DNA from: Betaproteobacteria bacterium | Lineage (GTDB): Bacteria > Pseudomonadota > Gammaproteobacteria > Burkholderiales > Burkholderiaceae | Direction of reading: 5' to 3' | DNA length: 64,000 nt | Assembly (NCBI GenBank): GCA_947453825.1 | Contig: CANGHN010000001.1 | Span: forward strand, 85,629 to 149,628 | Shown: positions 44,871 to 53,951 of the stretch, in pieces | How positions within the stretch are numbered: position 1 is the stretch's first letter | How the letters are laid out: each line of letters starts with the position of its first letter | Position numbers and translations under genes: made by a program | The notes under the pieces: generated by a model | The model's database searches: none | What the model saw: only the letters and a program-made list of their open reading frames with translations | What the model was told of the DNA's origin: nothing

Positions 44871-46286
44871 TTAAAACTCGGCATGAATCCTAAAAGAAAC
44901 GATATTCACTGGGCCTCGAGCTGCGTTATAGGCGGGATTATTGATATGTTGAAAGTTCAAACCCGCTAGGATATTTTTAACCAACATGGCGTTGTAGTAG
45001 ACCTCACCAATTCGCTCTGGACGATAAGAAAGAGATTGACCTGGACCAGCATAGTCGCCAATAAAGTAGGAGACACCGCCTGCCTGCAAATAATTTTTGC
45101 GATAACTCGATAAACCATTTTGCATTACGGAGACGCCGATACTGTCATGTGGTCTAGTCCAACTTGTGCCATTCATACCCATGCCTACTGAGATAGAGTT
45201 ATCTGCCTCGGTGAAAGCCATCGTCTCAGTATGACCATCTGATGTAAATGCACGACCATAAATACCTAAGTCATTGCTTAGCGCTTGTTCCCCATGAATA
45301 CCAATACCGGTTTTGTATTGGTAATTATTGCGAACATTATTAATGGCTTGAGTACCTTGTGCATTATTAGCAATCACATAATTGGTGGCATCAGAAAAAC
45401 GCGCCAATATCATTCTATTACGATAAGCAAGTACGCTGACTTTGCCAGGCAAGTCAGCAATGTAATGTTGACGCTCAATCTCCATTTGATCTCCGTAGGC
45501 ATTGAAGACCTGCCAATTGAGATCGCGGCCATTTGGGTTCTTAGGCGCCAACATACGGGAAGCTCTCAAGACCCAGTTATTCACGTACCACTCTCCTGCC
45601 AAGCCAGTGCTATAGCCGCGGGCATCAGCAGAATAATCATAAGCCAGATACGTCATATTGCCCCAGTTCATGAACTGAACACGAGGATCTTTGGCATAGC
45701 GACTGTCATCAAAAATATCTAATGTAGAAAACTGGCCTGCCGTCACCACTACACGATTACTGCTAACAGTTTGTGTAATTTGATTGGCTTCGTTTTCGAG
45801 AACTTCTTTATTACCCTCTTGATTAATCGTGTGACGTACGAACGCTCTAGCAGAATAAAATTTCGCTTGTGCACCAACCGCCTTGCTACCTTCTCCATTG
45901 GTAAAACCACCTAAACCAGTTAGCCCTGAGAATGCAACTCCAGAAATCACTTCAGGATTGAAGTACACGTCAGTATTGGGTGCTAGACGAGCGCCAAAGA
46001 AAAGCGTACCGGACCACGTATAACTCATAGCCCTTTCTGCGCTCATACTATTCATGCCAGAATAGCTTGATGTGAAATTGTTATAACGCTGATTGATATA
46101 CGTAGTTTGACCGTGAAGGTTGACCGGTAAATCAAAGAGCTCACCTTCAGTTGGTAGGTCCCGAATAGAAGATGCAAAGGTCGCAATTTGGTCAGCGCCT
46201 GACCCTGCCCTCTGCGCAAATGCAGAAGCCCCAAGAAAAGTGCACAAAATGCTCAACAGGAGAAGTAGATAAAACTTGCGGGTCAT
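44871..46286 (-). CDS. Carbohydrate porin (OprB-like) family outer membrane protein
   Basis: Signal peptide; beta-barrel pattern; DARGYSTGLAGEWYVNNWVLRASRM; terminal Phe. Confidence 0.82.
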   Translation of the reverse strand: MTRKFYLLLLLSILCTFLGASAFAQRAGSGADQIATFASSIRDLPTEGELFDLPVNLHGQTTYINQRYNNFTSSYSGMNSMSAERAMSYTWSGTLFFGARLAPNTDVYFNPEVISGVAFSGLTGLGGFTNGEGSKAVGAQAKFYSARAFVRHTINQEGNKEVLENEANQITQTVSSNRVVVTAGQFSTLDIFDDSRYAKDPRVQFMNWGNMTYLAYDYSADARGYSTGLAGEWYVNNWVLRASRMLAPKNPNGRDLNWQVFNAYGDQMEIERQHYIADLPGKVSVLAYRNRMILARFSDATNYVIANNAQGTQAINNVRNNYQYKTGIGIHGEQALSNDLGIYGRAFTSDGHTETMAFTEADNSISVGMGMNGTSWTRPHDSIGVSVMQNGLSSYRKNYLQAGGVSYFIGDYAGPGQSLSYRPERIGEVYYNAMLVKNILAGLNFQHINNPAYNAARGPVNIVSFRIHAEF

Positions 46287-46528
46287 TCACAATTTCTCAT
46301 TGGGATGCCAGTGCAATGCAAAAGCAACATGCCGATAGGAAAGACTAGGCAGACACAACTTGAGATTGATGCCCAAGGTGGCGCAGCCCAAATTATCCCC
46401 AAAAAAGAGTAATTTACCTAGTCTTTATGGCAATGGGATGACAGATTAGCGATTGGGGCTTGATGCACAGGGGATGGCACTGTGCTCTGAAAACAACTTA
46501 CTGGGTACTCAAGGGATATTTAGACAGG

Positions 46529-46747
46529 CTACCCAAAACGAAATTGGCTTAACTTATTGAGATTCATCTCTGCTCTACTTGCCAAAACATCTTGGATCAT
46601 ATTGACTTGTAGATCAGGATTGTCTTCACATGCCTTGCCTAGACGGGCCCAATACTCAATCTGCTTAGAGATGGTTCTTTTTGTAATACCCGAGGCAGAA
46701 TTTGCATCATCAATTAATGACTCTGACAACTCGATAGAAACCAGCAT
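46529..46747 (-). CDS. ParD-like antitoxin family protein (orphan)
   Basis: MLVSIELSESLIDDANSASGITKRTISKQIEYWARLGKACEDNPDL..., ParD_like family pattern. Confidence 0.78.
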   Translation of the reverse strand: MLVSIELSESLIDDANSASGITKRTISKQIEYWARLGKACEDNPDLQVNMIQDVLASRAEMNLNKLSQFRFG

Positions 46748-46748
46748 A

Positions 46749-47363
46749 TTAGCGGCGATCCATTAAAGCTCTAGCCAAGGTTCCAGCATCAACATACTCA
46801 AGCTCACCGCCTACTGGAATACCGCGTGCAATACGGGTGACCTTAATACCTTTCGCTTTGAGGACCTCGCCAATGTAGTGGGCAGTGGCCTCCCCTTCAC
46901 TCGTGAAGTTAGTTGCTAGTACTACTTCCCGAATCGGGACACCAGTATCAGGATTTTCAATCCGAGTCAGCAGGCGATCAAAATGAATTTCATTCGGACC
47001 CATGCCATCAAGCGGAGAGAGGCGACCCATCAATACGAAGTAATTACCTTTAAAGCTCAAAGTCTGCTCCACCATCACTTGGTCGGCAGGCGTTTCCACA
47101 ATACATAACAAGGAAGGATCACGACGCTCATCAGAGCAAGTGCTACAGATTTGAGTTTCAGAAAAAGTATTGCAACGGGCACAGTGACCAACCGTCTCCA
47201 CTGCCTCACCCAATGATTGCGCCAGTACCGCGGCACCATTGCGATCGTGCTGCAATAAATAAAATGCCATACGTTGAGCAGACTTGGGACCCACTCCTGG
47301 GAGCACACGTAATGCCTCAATCAAACGACCGAGTGCATCTTGAGGTGCTTCTATGCGCGCCAT
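46749..47363 (-). CDS. recR: Recombination protein RecR
   Basis: [17 protein letters not shown], CxxC zinc motif, Toprim. Confidence 0.96.
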   Translation of the reverse strand: MARIEAPQDALGRLIEALRVLPGVGPKSAQRMAFYLLQHDRNGAAVLAQSLGEAVETVGHCARCNTFSETQICSTCSDERRDPSLLCIVETPADQVMVEQTLSFKGNYFVLMGRLSPLDGMGPNEIHFDRLLTRIENPDTGVPIREVVLATNFTSEGEATAHYIGEVLKAKGIKVTRIARGIPVGGELEYVDAGTLARALMDRR

Positions 47364-47386
47364 TTAATAATGAACTGTTGATTAAG

Positions 47387-47710
47387 TTAAAAGGGTAACT
47401 TAAAGCCAGGAGGCATTGGCATACCTGCAGTAGCGCCAGACATCATTTGCGCACTAGCAGCTTCTACTTGCTTAAATGCTTCTGTATAGGCAGTAACGAT
47501 TAAGTCTTCGAGCATCTCGCGATCATCCATCGCGCCTGGATCAATTTGCACACGCTTAAGCTCGTACTTACCAGAGATGGTCACTTTTACCAAGCCTCCA
47601 GCTGCTTGGCCAGTTACTTCCAAGGCAGCTAACTGCTCTTGGGCTAGTTTCATCTTCTCTTGCATCTGCTGGGCCTGTTTCATGAGGCCAGCAAGTCCAC
47701 CTTTCATCAT
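47387..47710 (-). CDS. ybaB: YbaB/EbfC nucleoid-associated protein
   Basis: [34 protein letters not shown], between dnaX and recR. Confidence 0.95.
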   Translation of the reverse strand: MMKGGLAGLMKQAQQMQEKMKLAQEQLAALEVTGQAAGGLVKVTISGKYELKRVQIDPGAMDDREMLEDLIVTAYTEAFKQVEAASAQMMSGATAGMPMPPGFKLPF

Positions 47711-47781
47711 CGCTTTATTTCCTTAAGAGCTTATATAGTGAAAATTCGATTCTTCTTTACTTGTGGAGTGACGAGCTTACT

Positions 47782-49470
47782 TTAGAGTGGTTTCACTGAA
47801 CCACCAACCACTTTGGCTCCAAACTCTTTTTCTAATTGCTGAATGAAGGGATCAGCTGCAATCATTTGCTCCGCATTCATTCTTTTCTCTTGATGAATCT
47901 GGGCATCTACCTTGGCAACCGTCTTGCCCTCTACTTCACCCTTTTCAATGACGATCTTCACTGGCTTACCAAAATGCGCTGTCAGCGCCTCAGCCAAGCG
48001 AGCAATAGAAGATTCTGAGGCTAATTGCGGCATTGGTGTGACGATGGTTGCGCGCACGCCAGCCGCAGAATCAGTCCAATCTTGTAGCTCTGTCTGAAAT
48101 GCGAGCTGCTGCACCAAACCTTTTACTGGTAATTGACGTATCAAGCCATGCCAATCTGGACGATCTACTGAATTGCCCACTGGAGTGGCTGCGGCAGCAG
48201 GCGCCGGAGCAGAGGCAACAGCTTTGCTAGCAGTGGGTGTCGCTGATTTAGCTGCAGGCGCAGACGCCCTAGCGGCTGGAGCTGGTACGCTTGCTGGACG
48301 TGCTGTATTTACTGGCGGGGCCGATGGGGCTGGAGCTGAGCCGCCCCCGCCGCCTCCACCACTTCCTGGACGAAAGGCCAACATGCGCAGTAGCGTCATG
48401 GCAAAGCCGGTCTGCTCATCAGGTGCAAGTGATAAATCAGGACGGCTTATAATCGTGATTTGATAAAAGAGTTGCGCTTCTTCTTTAGTAAGCTGGGTAG
48501 CTAAGCGACGAATCTCACCCGCCTCTGGCCAATCATCTAGTACAGACTCTGGAACAACTTGTGCTGCCGCAATCTTTTGCAAAAGACTTGATAAGTCTTG
48601 TAGTGCTAATGAGAAGGACATACTACGCTCACCCATTTCATTTGCTACCGCTAAGAGACTTGCACCATCTTTTGCAATTAAACAATCCAGAATGCGAATG
48701 AGATAAGCATCATCTAATGTACCAAGCATGCCGCGCACAGACTCTTCGGTCACCTTGCCGGCGGCATAGGCAATTGCTTGATCAGTAAGTGATAAGGCAT
48801 CGCGCATAGAGCCTTGAGCGGCCTTAGCCAACACTCGCAATGCGTTGACTTCATATTCCACTTTTTCTGCAGCGAGTACTTTTTCTAAATGCTCAACGAT
48901 TAGTGCTACCGGCATCTGCTTGAGATTGAACTGCAAGCAACGAGACAAAATGGTGACAGGAATCTTTTGGGGATCCGTAGTTGCCAAAATAAATTTAACG
49001 TGCTCTGGCGGCTCTTCCAATGTTTTGAGCATGGCATTAAAAGCATGATTGGTGAGCATGTGCACCTCGTCAATCATATAAACCTTATAACGACCATTAC
49101 TAGGAGCGTAGGCTGCTTTTTCTAAGAGGGCAGCAATATCATCAACTCCTCGATTACTTGCAGCATCCATCTCGATATAGTCAACAAAACGACCAGCATC
49201 GATTTCCATACAAGCTGGGCATTTTCCACAGGGTTCTGAAGTCATCTTGCCTGAACCATCAGCTCCTGTGCAATTTAGAGCTTTGGCCATAATGCGAGCA
49301 ATCGTGGTCTTACCTACGCCACGAGTACCCGTAAAGAGCCATGCATGATGTAATCGACCTTGATCCAAAGCATGGGTTAAGGCCTTGACCACATGGTCTT
49401 GTCCCACCAATTGCGAGAATGTCTTAGGGCGCCACGAACGGGCTAAAGCCAATGCTGTCATGTTCTCCAT
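47782..49470 (-). CDS. dnaX: DNA polymerase III subunits tau/gamma
   Basis: ALARSWRPKTFSQLVGQDHVVKAL, GTRGVGKTTIARI; start may be 49461. Confidence 0.95.
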   Translation of the reverse strand: MENMTALALARSWRPKTFSQLVGQDHVVKALTHALDQGRLHHAWLFTGTRGVGKTTIARIMAKALNCTGADGSGKMTSEPCGKCPACMEIDAGRFVDYIEMDAASNRGVDDIAALLEKAAYAPSNGRYKVYMIDEVHMLTNHAFNAMLKTLEEPPEHVKFILATTDPQKIPVTILSRCLQFNLKQMPVALIVEHLEKVLAAEKVEYEVNALRVLAKAAQGSMRDALSLTDQAIAYAAGKVTEESVRGMLGTLDDAYLIRILDCLIAKDGASLLAVANEMGERSMSFSLALQDLSSLLQKIAAAQVVPESVLDDWPEAGEIRRLATQLTKEEAQLFYQITIISRPDLSLAPDEQTGFAMTLLRMLAFRPGSGGGGGGGSAPAPSAPPVNTARPASVPAPAARASAPAAKSATPTASKAVASAPAPAAAATPVGNSVDRPDWHGLIRQLPVKGLVQQLAFQTELQDWTDSAAGVRATIVTPMPQLASESSIARLAEALTAHFGKPVKIVIEKGEVEGKTVAKVDAQIHQEKRMNAEQMIAADPFIQQLEKEFGAKVVGGSVKPL

Positions 49471-49491
49471 TCTAACAAGCTAAAATGGAAT

Positions 49492-49595
49492 TGGATGGGC
49501 CTCCCCGCATGGCGGGTTGGATAACCTGGTCAGGTCGGGAACGAAGCAGCCAAACCCAATTTCTGCCAGTGCCGGGGGTTTGGCTCATCCACCCC
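49492..49595 (+). ncRNA. ffs: Bacterial small SRP RNA (4.5S RNA)
   Basis: Conserved core GGTCAGGTCGGGAACGAAGCAGCC; outer stem GGATGGGCC/GGCTCATCC; TAAAAT -10 at 49481. Confidence 0.93.
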
Positions 49596-49632
49596 TACAT
49601 CCTACGAAGGCCTTACTTGTTATGAGCCGAGG

Positions 49633-50619
49633 CTATTCATCCTTCATATTGGCATTCTTGACAATCGGCTGCAGACGCTTTCTTTCCTCCGCCAAGAATT
49701 TTATGAAGTCTACTTGCGACCCTGGTGCAGGCTCAATACCCTGTGGAATCAGTCTTGCTTTAATTGCATTGGTATCTAAAGCCGCCTGAATTGCCAGATT
49801 CATTTTCTGAATAATGTCGACAGGCGTACCTTTCGGAGCAAAGATTCCGGACCAATGGCCAATAAAAATATTGGGATAACCCAATTCTTTCGTAGTGGGA
49901 ACATTTGGCAAACGGGTAATGCGTTTATTCCAGGTGGAAGCAATAGGTCTGAGTTTGCCACCTTCAATTTGAGGCAAGACGACCACACTAGCTTCTGAAG
50001 TAGCATCGACTTGTTTAGAAACGACTGCAAAGACGCCTTCTGAGCCACTCTTATAAGGAATAATTTCGTAATTGCCACCGCCTGCATACAACTTGAGCAT
50101 TTCGGCAACAAAGTGCGGCGTACTACCAGAGCCTGCCGTAGAAAAAGTGAGTCCTGGTTTAGTTTGGGCCTTCCCAATCAGCTCTTTAAAGTTTTGCACT
50201 GGTGATTCAGCATTCACCACAATAATGGAGGGGCTCACAGCCATCATGCCCACTGGCACTAAATCATCATTCTTATAAGGCATATTGCTGCGTAACATGG
50301 GAATTGTCACAATGCCGCCCGCTGCTCCAGCATAAAAGGTATAGCCATCAGGGGCGCTTTTAGCAACGTAATCTCCACCAACTACAGAACCAGCACCGGG
50401 CTTGTTCTCCACAATAATTGGCTGTCCTAATTGCTTGCTGACACCCTCAGCAACAGCACGTGCCACTAAATCATTTGCGCCACCAGGACCAAAGCCCACA
50501 ATAAATTTAATGGGGCGATTTGGCCAAGCATCTGCGGCAAACGCAACATTGCTTGTCATGTAAATGTAAGTAGCTAAGAGGAGTTTGAGTATTTTCATGA
50601 AGAGACTGATGAGTGTCAT
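49633..50619 (-). CDS. TctC/Bug family tripartite tricarboxylate transporter substrate-binding protein; start may be 50598
   Basis: WPNRPIKFIVGFGPGGANDLVARAVAEG..., ENKPGAGSVVGGDYVAKSAPDGYT. Confidence 0.94.
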   Translation of the reverse strand: MTLISLFMKILKLLLATYIYMTSNVAFAADAWPNRPIKFIVGFGPGGANDLVARAVAEGVSKQLGQPIIVENKPGAGSVVGGDYVAKSAPDGYTFYAGAAGGIVTIPMLRSNMPYKNDDLVPVGMMAVSPSIIVVNAESPVQNFKELIGKAQTKPGLTFSTAGSGSTPHFVAEMLKLYAGGGNYEIIPYKSGSEGVFAVVSKQVDATSEASVVVLPQIEGGKLRPIASTWNKRITRLPNVPTTKELGYPNIFIGHWSGIFAPKGTPVDIIQKMNLAIQAALDTNAIKARLIPQGIEPAPGSQVDFIKFLAEERKRLQPIVKNANMKDE

Positions 50620-50630
50620 TAATAAACGGC

Positions 50631-51497
50631 TTAGGAGAACTTCTTCTCTAGGGCGTCGAAGTCTTCTTTTTTGACGGCGCTTTGTCGCTCTGCAAAAGTC
50701 GCTACTAAAGCAGGATCCTCCTTTAACTCGCCCGTTTGCTTTAAATGGTTTAAAGCGTTGGTCATACCCCGTACTGCGCCCTGCAATGCTGCGTTGGCAT
50801 ACAACACAATCCCAAAGCCCATTTCTGAGAGATCTTTGAGCGGCAAAGAAGGTGTTTTCCCACCAATGACAATATTAATGAGTTGGGGGCAATACGATTG
50901 CGAGGCGATGATGCGCATTTCTTCTACGCTTTCAGGCGCCTCAATAAAAGTCATATCAGCCCCAGCTGCTGCATAGCTAGCAGCCCTCTCTAGAGCATCA
51001 TCAAAACCATAAATTGAGCGCGCGTCAGTTCTAGCAATAATTAAAAAATCTTCATGCATTCTGGCATCAGCTGCAGCTTTGATTTTTCCGCACATCTCTT
51101 CCTTACTAATAATGCGCTTACCGTCGAAATGACCACAACGTTTAGGCATCGCTTGATCTTCAATCTGCACAGCATTAGCGCCGGATCGTTCAAGCACTTT
51201 AATGGTGTGATGCACATTCACAGCATTACCAAAACCCACATCAATATCGACTATCAAGGGAAGTTGAATCACATCTCGAATAGCTGCAGTATGGGCCGCA
51301 ATATCATTGAGACCAATGAAACCCAAATCCGGAATTCCATAAAACTGATTCGTCAGGCCTGCCCCACTCAAATAGACCACTTCAAAACCAGCATCCTCAA
51401 TCACTCGTGCTGCGAGCGCATTGCCGGCTCCGGGCACCAACAAGCCACGTCTTTCATTGATGAGTTTGCGCAATCTCGTGCCTAAGTGCATGGACAT
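50631..51497 (-). CDS. Isocitrate lyase/PEP mutase superfamily protein
   Basis: PGAGNALAARVIEDAGFEVVYLSGAG, IEDQAMPKRCGHFDGKRIIS. Confidence 0.93.
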   Translation of the reverse strand: MSMHLGTRLRKLINERRGLLVPGAGNALAARVIEDAGFEVVYLSGAGLTNQFYGIPDLGFIGLNDIAAHTAAIRDVIQLPLIVDIDVGFGNAVNVHHTIKVLERSGANAVQIEDQAMPKRCGHFDGKRIISKEEMCGKIKAAADARMHEDFLIIARTDARSIYGFDDALERAASYAAAGADMTFIEAPESVEEMRIIASQSYCPQLINIVIGGKTPSLPLKDLSEMGFGIVLYANAALQGAVRGMTNALNHLKQTGELKEDPALVATFAERQSAVKKEDFDALEKKFS

Positions 51498-51536
51498 GGT
51501 AGTCTCCTTTTTACGGAATTATAAAGACGATCTGGA

Positions 51537-52361
51537 ATGGAGATAAAAGAAAAAAGTGGGATTACCGGGGTTGATTGTCATGCTCACATCATGGCTGTTG
51601 ATTTTCCATTGGCCCCTGAAATTCATTCTCGCCCCGTGCGCGATGTCAGCGTTCAAGAGTATCTCGCTGTTTTGGGTGAGCATGGTTTGTCACATGGTGT
51701 ATTAACAGCCCCTAGCTTTTATGGCGCAGACAATACCCTATTACTAGATGCGCTACGTAGTCATCCTCATCATTTAAGGGGTACGGTCATTATTGATCCA
51801 AAGATGGATTCTGCATCTCTAGAGCGCGGCCTGCAATCCATGCGAGAAATCGGCGTTGTCGGCATTCGCTTCAATTGGACCAAAAAACGCTCGATACCCG
51901 ACATTGATAGCCCTCAATATCAGCAACTCCTTCGCTTAGCCAAAGATCTAGATCTGCATATTGAATTGTTTTTAGAGGGCCACTTACAAGAAAATGTTGT
52001 TCCTAAAATTCTGGCTAGTGGTGCAACTCTAGTTCTAGATCACTTTGGCCATCCCGATCCCGACAAAGGTATGCACAGCGTAGCATTTCAAAACATGCTC
52101 AGAGGACTTGCTGATGGAAAGATTTGGGTCAAGCTATCAGCACCCTACCGACTGGGTGGCGCGAATATCCAACCTTATATTCAAAAACTCATTACAACGA
52201 ATCCTAAACAGCTGGTATGGGCCAGTGATTGGCCATGGCTTAGCCATGAAAACCAATTTAACTATGCTGACTGTATTGACTGGGTGAAGTCCGCTATTGA
52301 CGATCCGCAGATTTGGGAAGATATTTTGATCCATAACCCAAAATCCTTGTTTCATTTTTAA
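51537..52361 (+). CDS. Amidohydrolase family protein (PDC/lactonase-like metal-dependent hydrolase)
   Basis: GVDCHAHIM, LVLDHFGHPD, LVWASDWPWLSHE. Confidence 0.92.
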   Translation: MEIKEKSGITGVDCHAHIMAVDFPLAPEIHSRPVRDVSVQEYLAVLGEHGLSHGVLTAPSFYGADNTLLLDALRSHPHHLRGTVIIDPKMDSASLERGLQSMREIGVVGIRFNWTKKRSIPDIDSPQYQQLLRLAKDLDLHIELFLEGHLQENVVPKILASGATLVLDHFGHPDPDKGMHSVAFQNMLRGLADGKIWVKLSAPYRLGGANIQPYIQKLITTNPKQLVWASDWPWLSHENQFNYADCIDWVKSAIDDPQIWEDILIHNPKSLFHF

Positions 52362-52374
52362 CCACTATTGAGAG

Positions 52375-53349
52375 ATGCTCCCCATGTCTATTGCATTCAT
52401 GCAAATAATTCAACGCAGCATTCAAGCCTTGCTTGGACTTAGTCTTTGCTGGGCATTACAAAGCCATGCTCAAACAGTCACTAAGCTCATTGTTCCTACC
52501 GCGCCTGGCGGCGGTACTGATGCGCTATTTAGAGTGGCATCAAAAGATGCCCAACGTTTTATTGGTGGCCCCATCAGCGTTCAAAACGTTGCTGGGGCCG
52601 GCGGCACAATTGGACTGGCTCAAGTGATTAATTCAGTGCCAGACGGATTCACATTGGCTGGAGTCTGGCCTTCACCAGTAACCGTTGTCCCCCAAACTAG
52701 CAAAGTACCTTACACACCGAATGACTATATTCCGGTAATTCAACTTTCTACTGCACCTTATATCTTTTGCGTCTCCCCCGATTTTCCGGCTACTGACGGC
52801 AAATCCTTTATTGAAGAACTACGTAAAAATCCGAAAAAATATACCTACGGTACTGATGGCTTAGGTGGTCCTGCTCAGTTAGCAGCGGAACGGATTTTCA
52901 GAACTCAAAATATCCAGGCTGTTGATGTTCCCTATAAAGGGGCTGGCGAAACTATTATTGGCTTCTTATCCAATCAAATTGATATTTATGTGGGCTCTAT
53001 TCCACCTGTCCTGCAGCATGCCAATATCGGTAAAGCCAAATGCCTCTTATTGTCATCCGCCAATAAAAATGCGCAGTTTCCTAATGCGACTTCTTTAAAA
53101 GAAATTGGGATTGCCAAGGAAGAAACTTTGCTCTGGCGTATCATCCTCGCCCCCAAGGGCACCAAGCCTGAGCGCATCAACCAAATTATAAAAGCTTATA
53201 GCCAAGCAATGAAGGAGCCCGATACCTTGCGCTATTTAGACGAGGTGGGTGAATCTTCTGCTGTACTCACTGGTAAAGAATTACAAGAGAAGTTGAATCA
53301 AGAATATGCAGCTTTTAGTCAGATTGTGAAGACTTTGAATCTGCGCTAA
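52375..53349 (+). CDS. TctC/Bug family substrate-binding protein
   Basis: TKLIVPTAPGGGTDALFRVASKDA..., signal peptide. Confidence 0.93.
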   Translation: MLPMSIAFMQIIQRSIQALLGLSLCWALQSHAQTVTKLIVPTAPGGGTDALFRVASKDAQRFIGGPISVQNVAGAGGTIGLAQVINSVPDGFTLAGVWPSPVTVVPQTSKVPYTPNDYIPVIQLSTAPYIFCVSPDFPATDGKSFIEELRKNPKKYTYGTDGLGGPAQLAAERIFRTQNIQAVDVPYKGAGETIIGFLSNQIDIYVGSIPPVLQHANIGKAKCLLLSSANKNAQFPNATSLKEIGIAKEETLLWRIILAPKGTKPERINQIIKAYSQAMKEPDTLRYLDEVGESSAVLTGKELQEKLNQEYAAFSQIVKTLNLR

Positions 53350-53719
53350 TTGCTGATTGATTAGCTGTCCGCTTTTTATCAGAGGCTACCTTTTGCAATC
53401 TCTGACAATCTTCATTCAGTGTTCCATCATCATTGATGATATTAAATTCTCTACATGGGCTGGGGCGCTCTTCATAGATTGAGCAGCGCCAACCTGCATC
53501 TTCGGTATGTCTTAGGGCTATGCAGGGTGCACCGCCCTTCTCAGTGCCTTTCATGCAGGCTAAGTGCTCTGTGAGCTTCGTTGTCAGCTCGCCCGGAACC
53601 ACTCCAGTGCCATTGCCCGCAATTTCTCCGTGATAAAAGCTCACCCGAAAATGCTGACAACACTGACCGCATTCAAAACAAGGATTTTCCATCGCATCAA
53701 TATATGCGTGAGCTCTCAA
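53315..53719 (-). CDS. YkgJ family cysteine cluster protein
   Basis: NPCFECGQCCQHFRVSF...CSIYEERPSPCREF. Confidence 0.92.
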   Translation of the reverse strand: MRAHAYIDAMENPCFECGQCCQHFRVSFYHGEIAGNGTGVVPGELTTKLTEHLACMKGTEKGGAPCIALRHTEDAGWRCSIYEERPSPCREFNIINDDGTLNEDCQRLQKVASDKKRTANQSAISADSKSSQSD

Positions 53720-53727
53720 AAGAGCAA

Positions 53728-53759
53728 GGGAATAAGGAATCCGTGATTTCCTTATTCCC
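53728..53759 (-). terminator. Strong hairpin, probable terminator of the umuD-umuC-sORF unit
   Basis: GGGAATAAGGAA-tccgtgat-TTCCTTATTCCC, perfect 12-bp arms; minus-strand sequence after it reads TTGCTCTTTTG. Confidence 0.65.
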
Positions 53760-53784
53760 CCTCTGCCTACTGCTATTTCTTTGC

Positions 53785-53916
53785 TTACTGATAATGCCGA
53801 TTAAATACCTGCTTTGTTGCGCCTTCATGACGCTTAGTATTTTTCAAAACTGCGCAATAAGATAGAACCATAATGACTGCGAGTGAGATTCCGTTGAAGT
53901 TATTTAGAAATTCCAT
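53785..53916 (-). CDS. Putative 43-aa single-TM small protein downstream of umuC
   Basis: MEFLNNFNGISLAVIMVLSYCAVLKNTKRHEGATKQVFNRHYQ*, SD AAAGGAG-N6-ATG, 35 bp after the umuC stop. Confidence 0.65.
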   Translation of the reverse strand: MEFLNNFNGISLAVIMVLSYCAVLKNTKRHEGATKQVFNRHYQ

Positions 53917-53951
53917 GTGCTTCTCCTTTATATATTGACTTCGTTAATCAT

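Noticed and set aside
45285-45722. 145-aa ORF antisense to the porin
   Set aside because: Antisense to a beta-barrel gene with signal peptide; no independent support.
48340-48365. G-rich stretch in dnaX (SGGGGGGGS) as a programmed frameshift site for gamma
   Set aside because: No A_AAA_AAG-type slippery heptamer seen here; better explained as a Gly linker before a Pro/Ala-rich segment.
51054-51485. 143-aa ORF antisense to the PEP mutase-family gene
   Set aside because: Shadow ORF; the sense gene is well supported.
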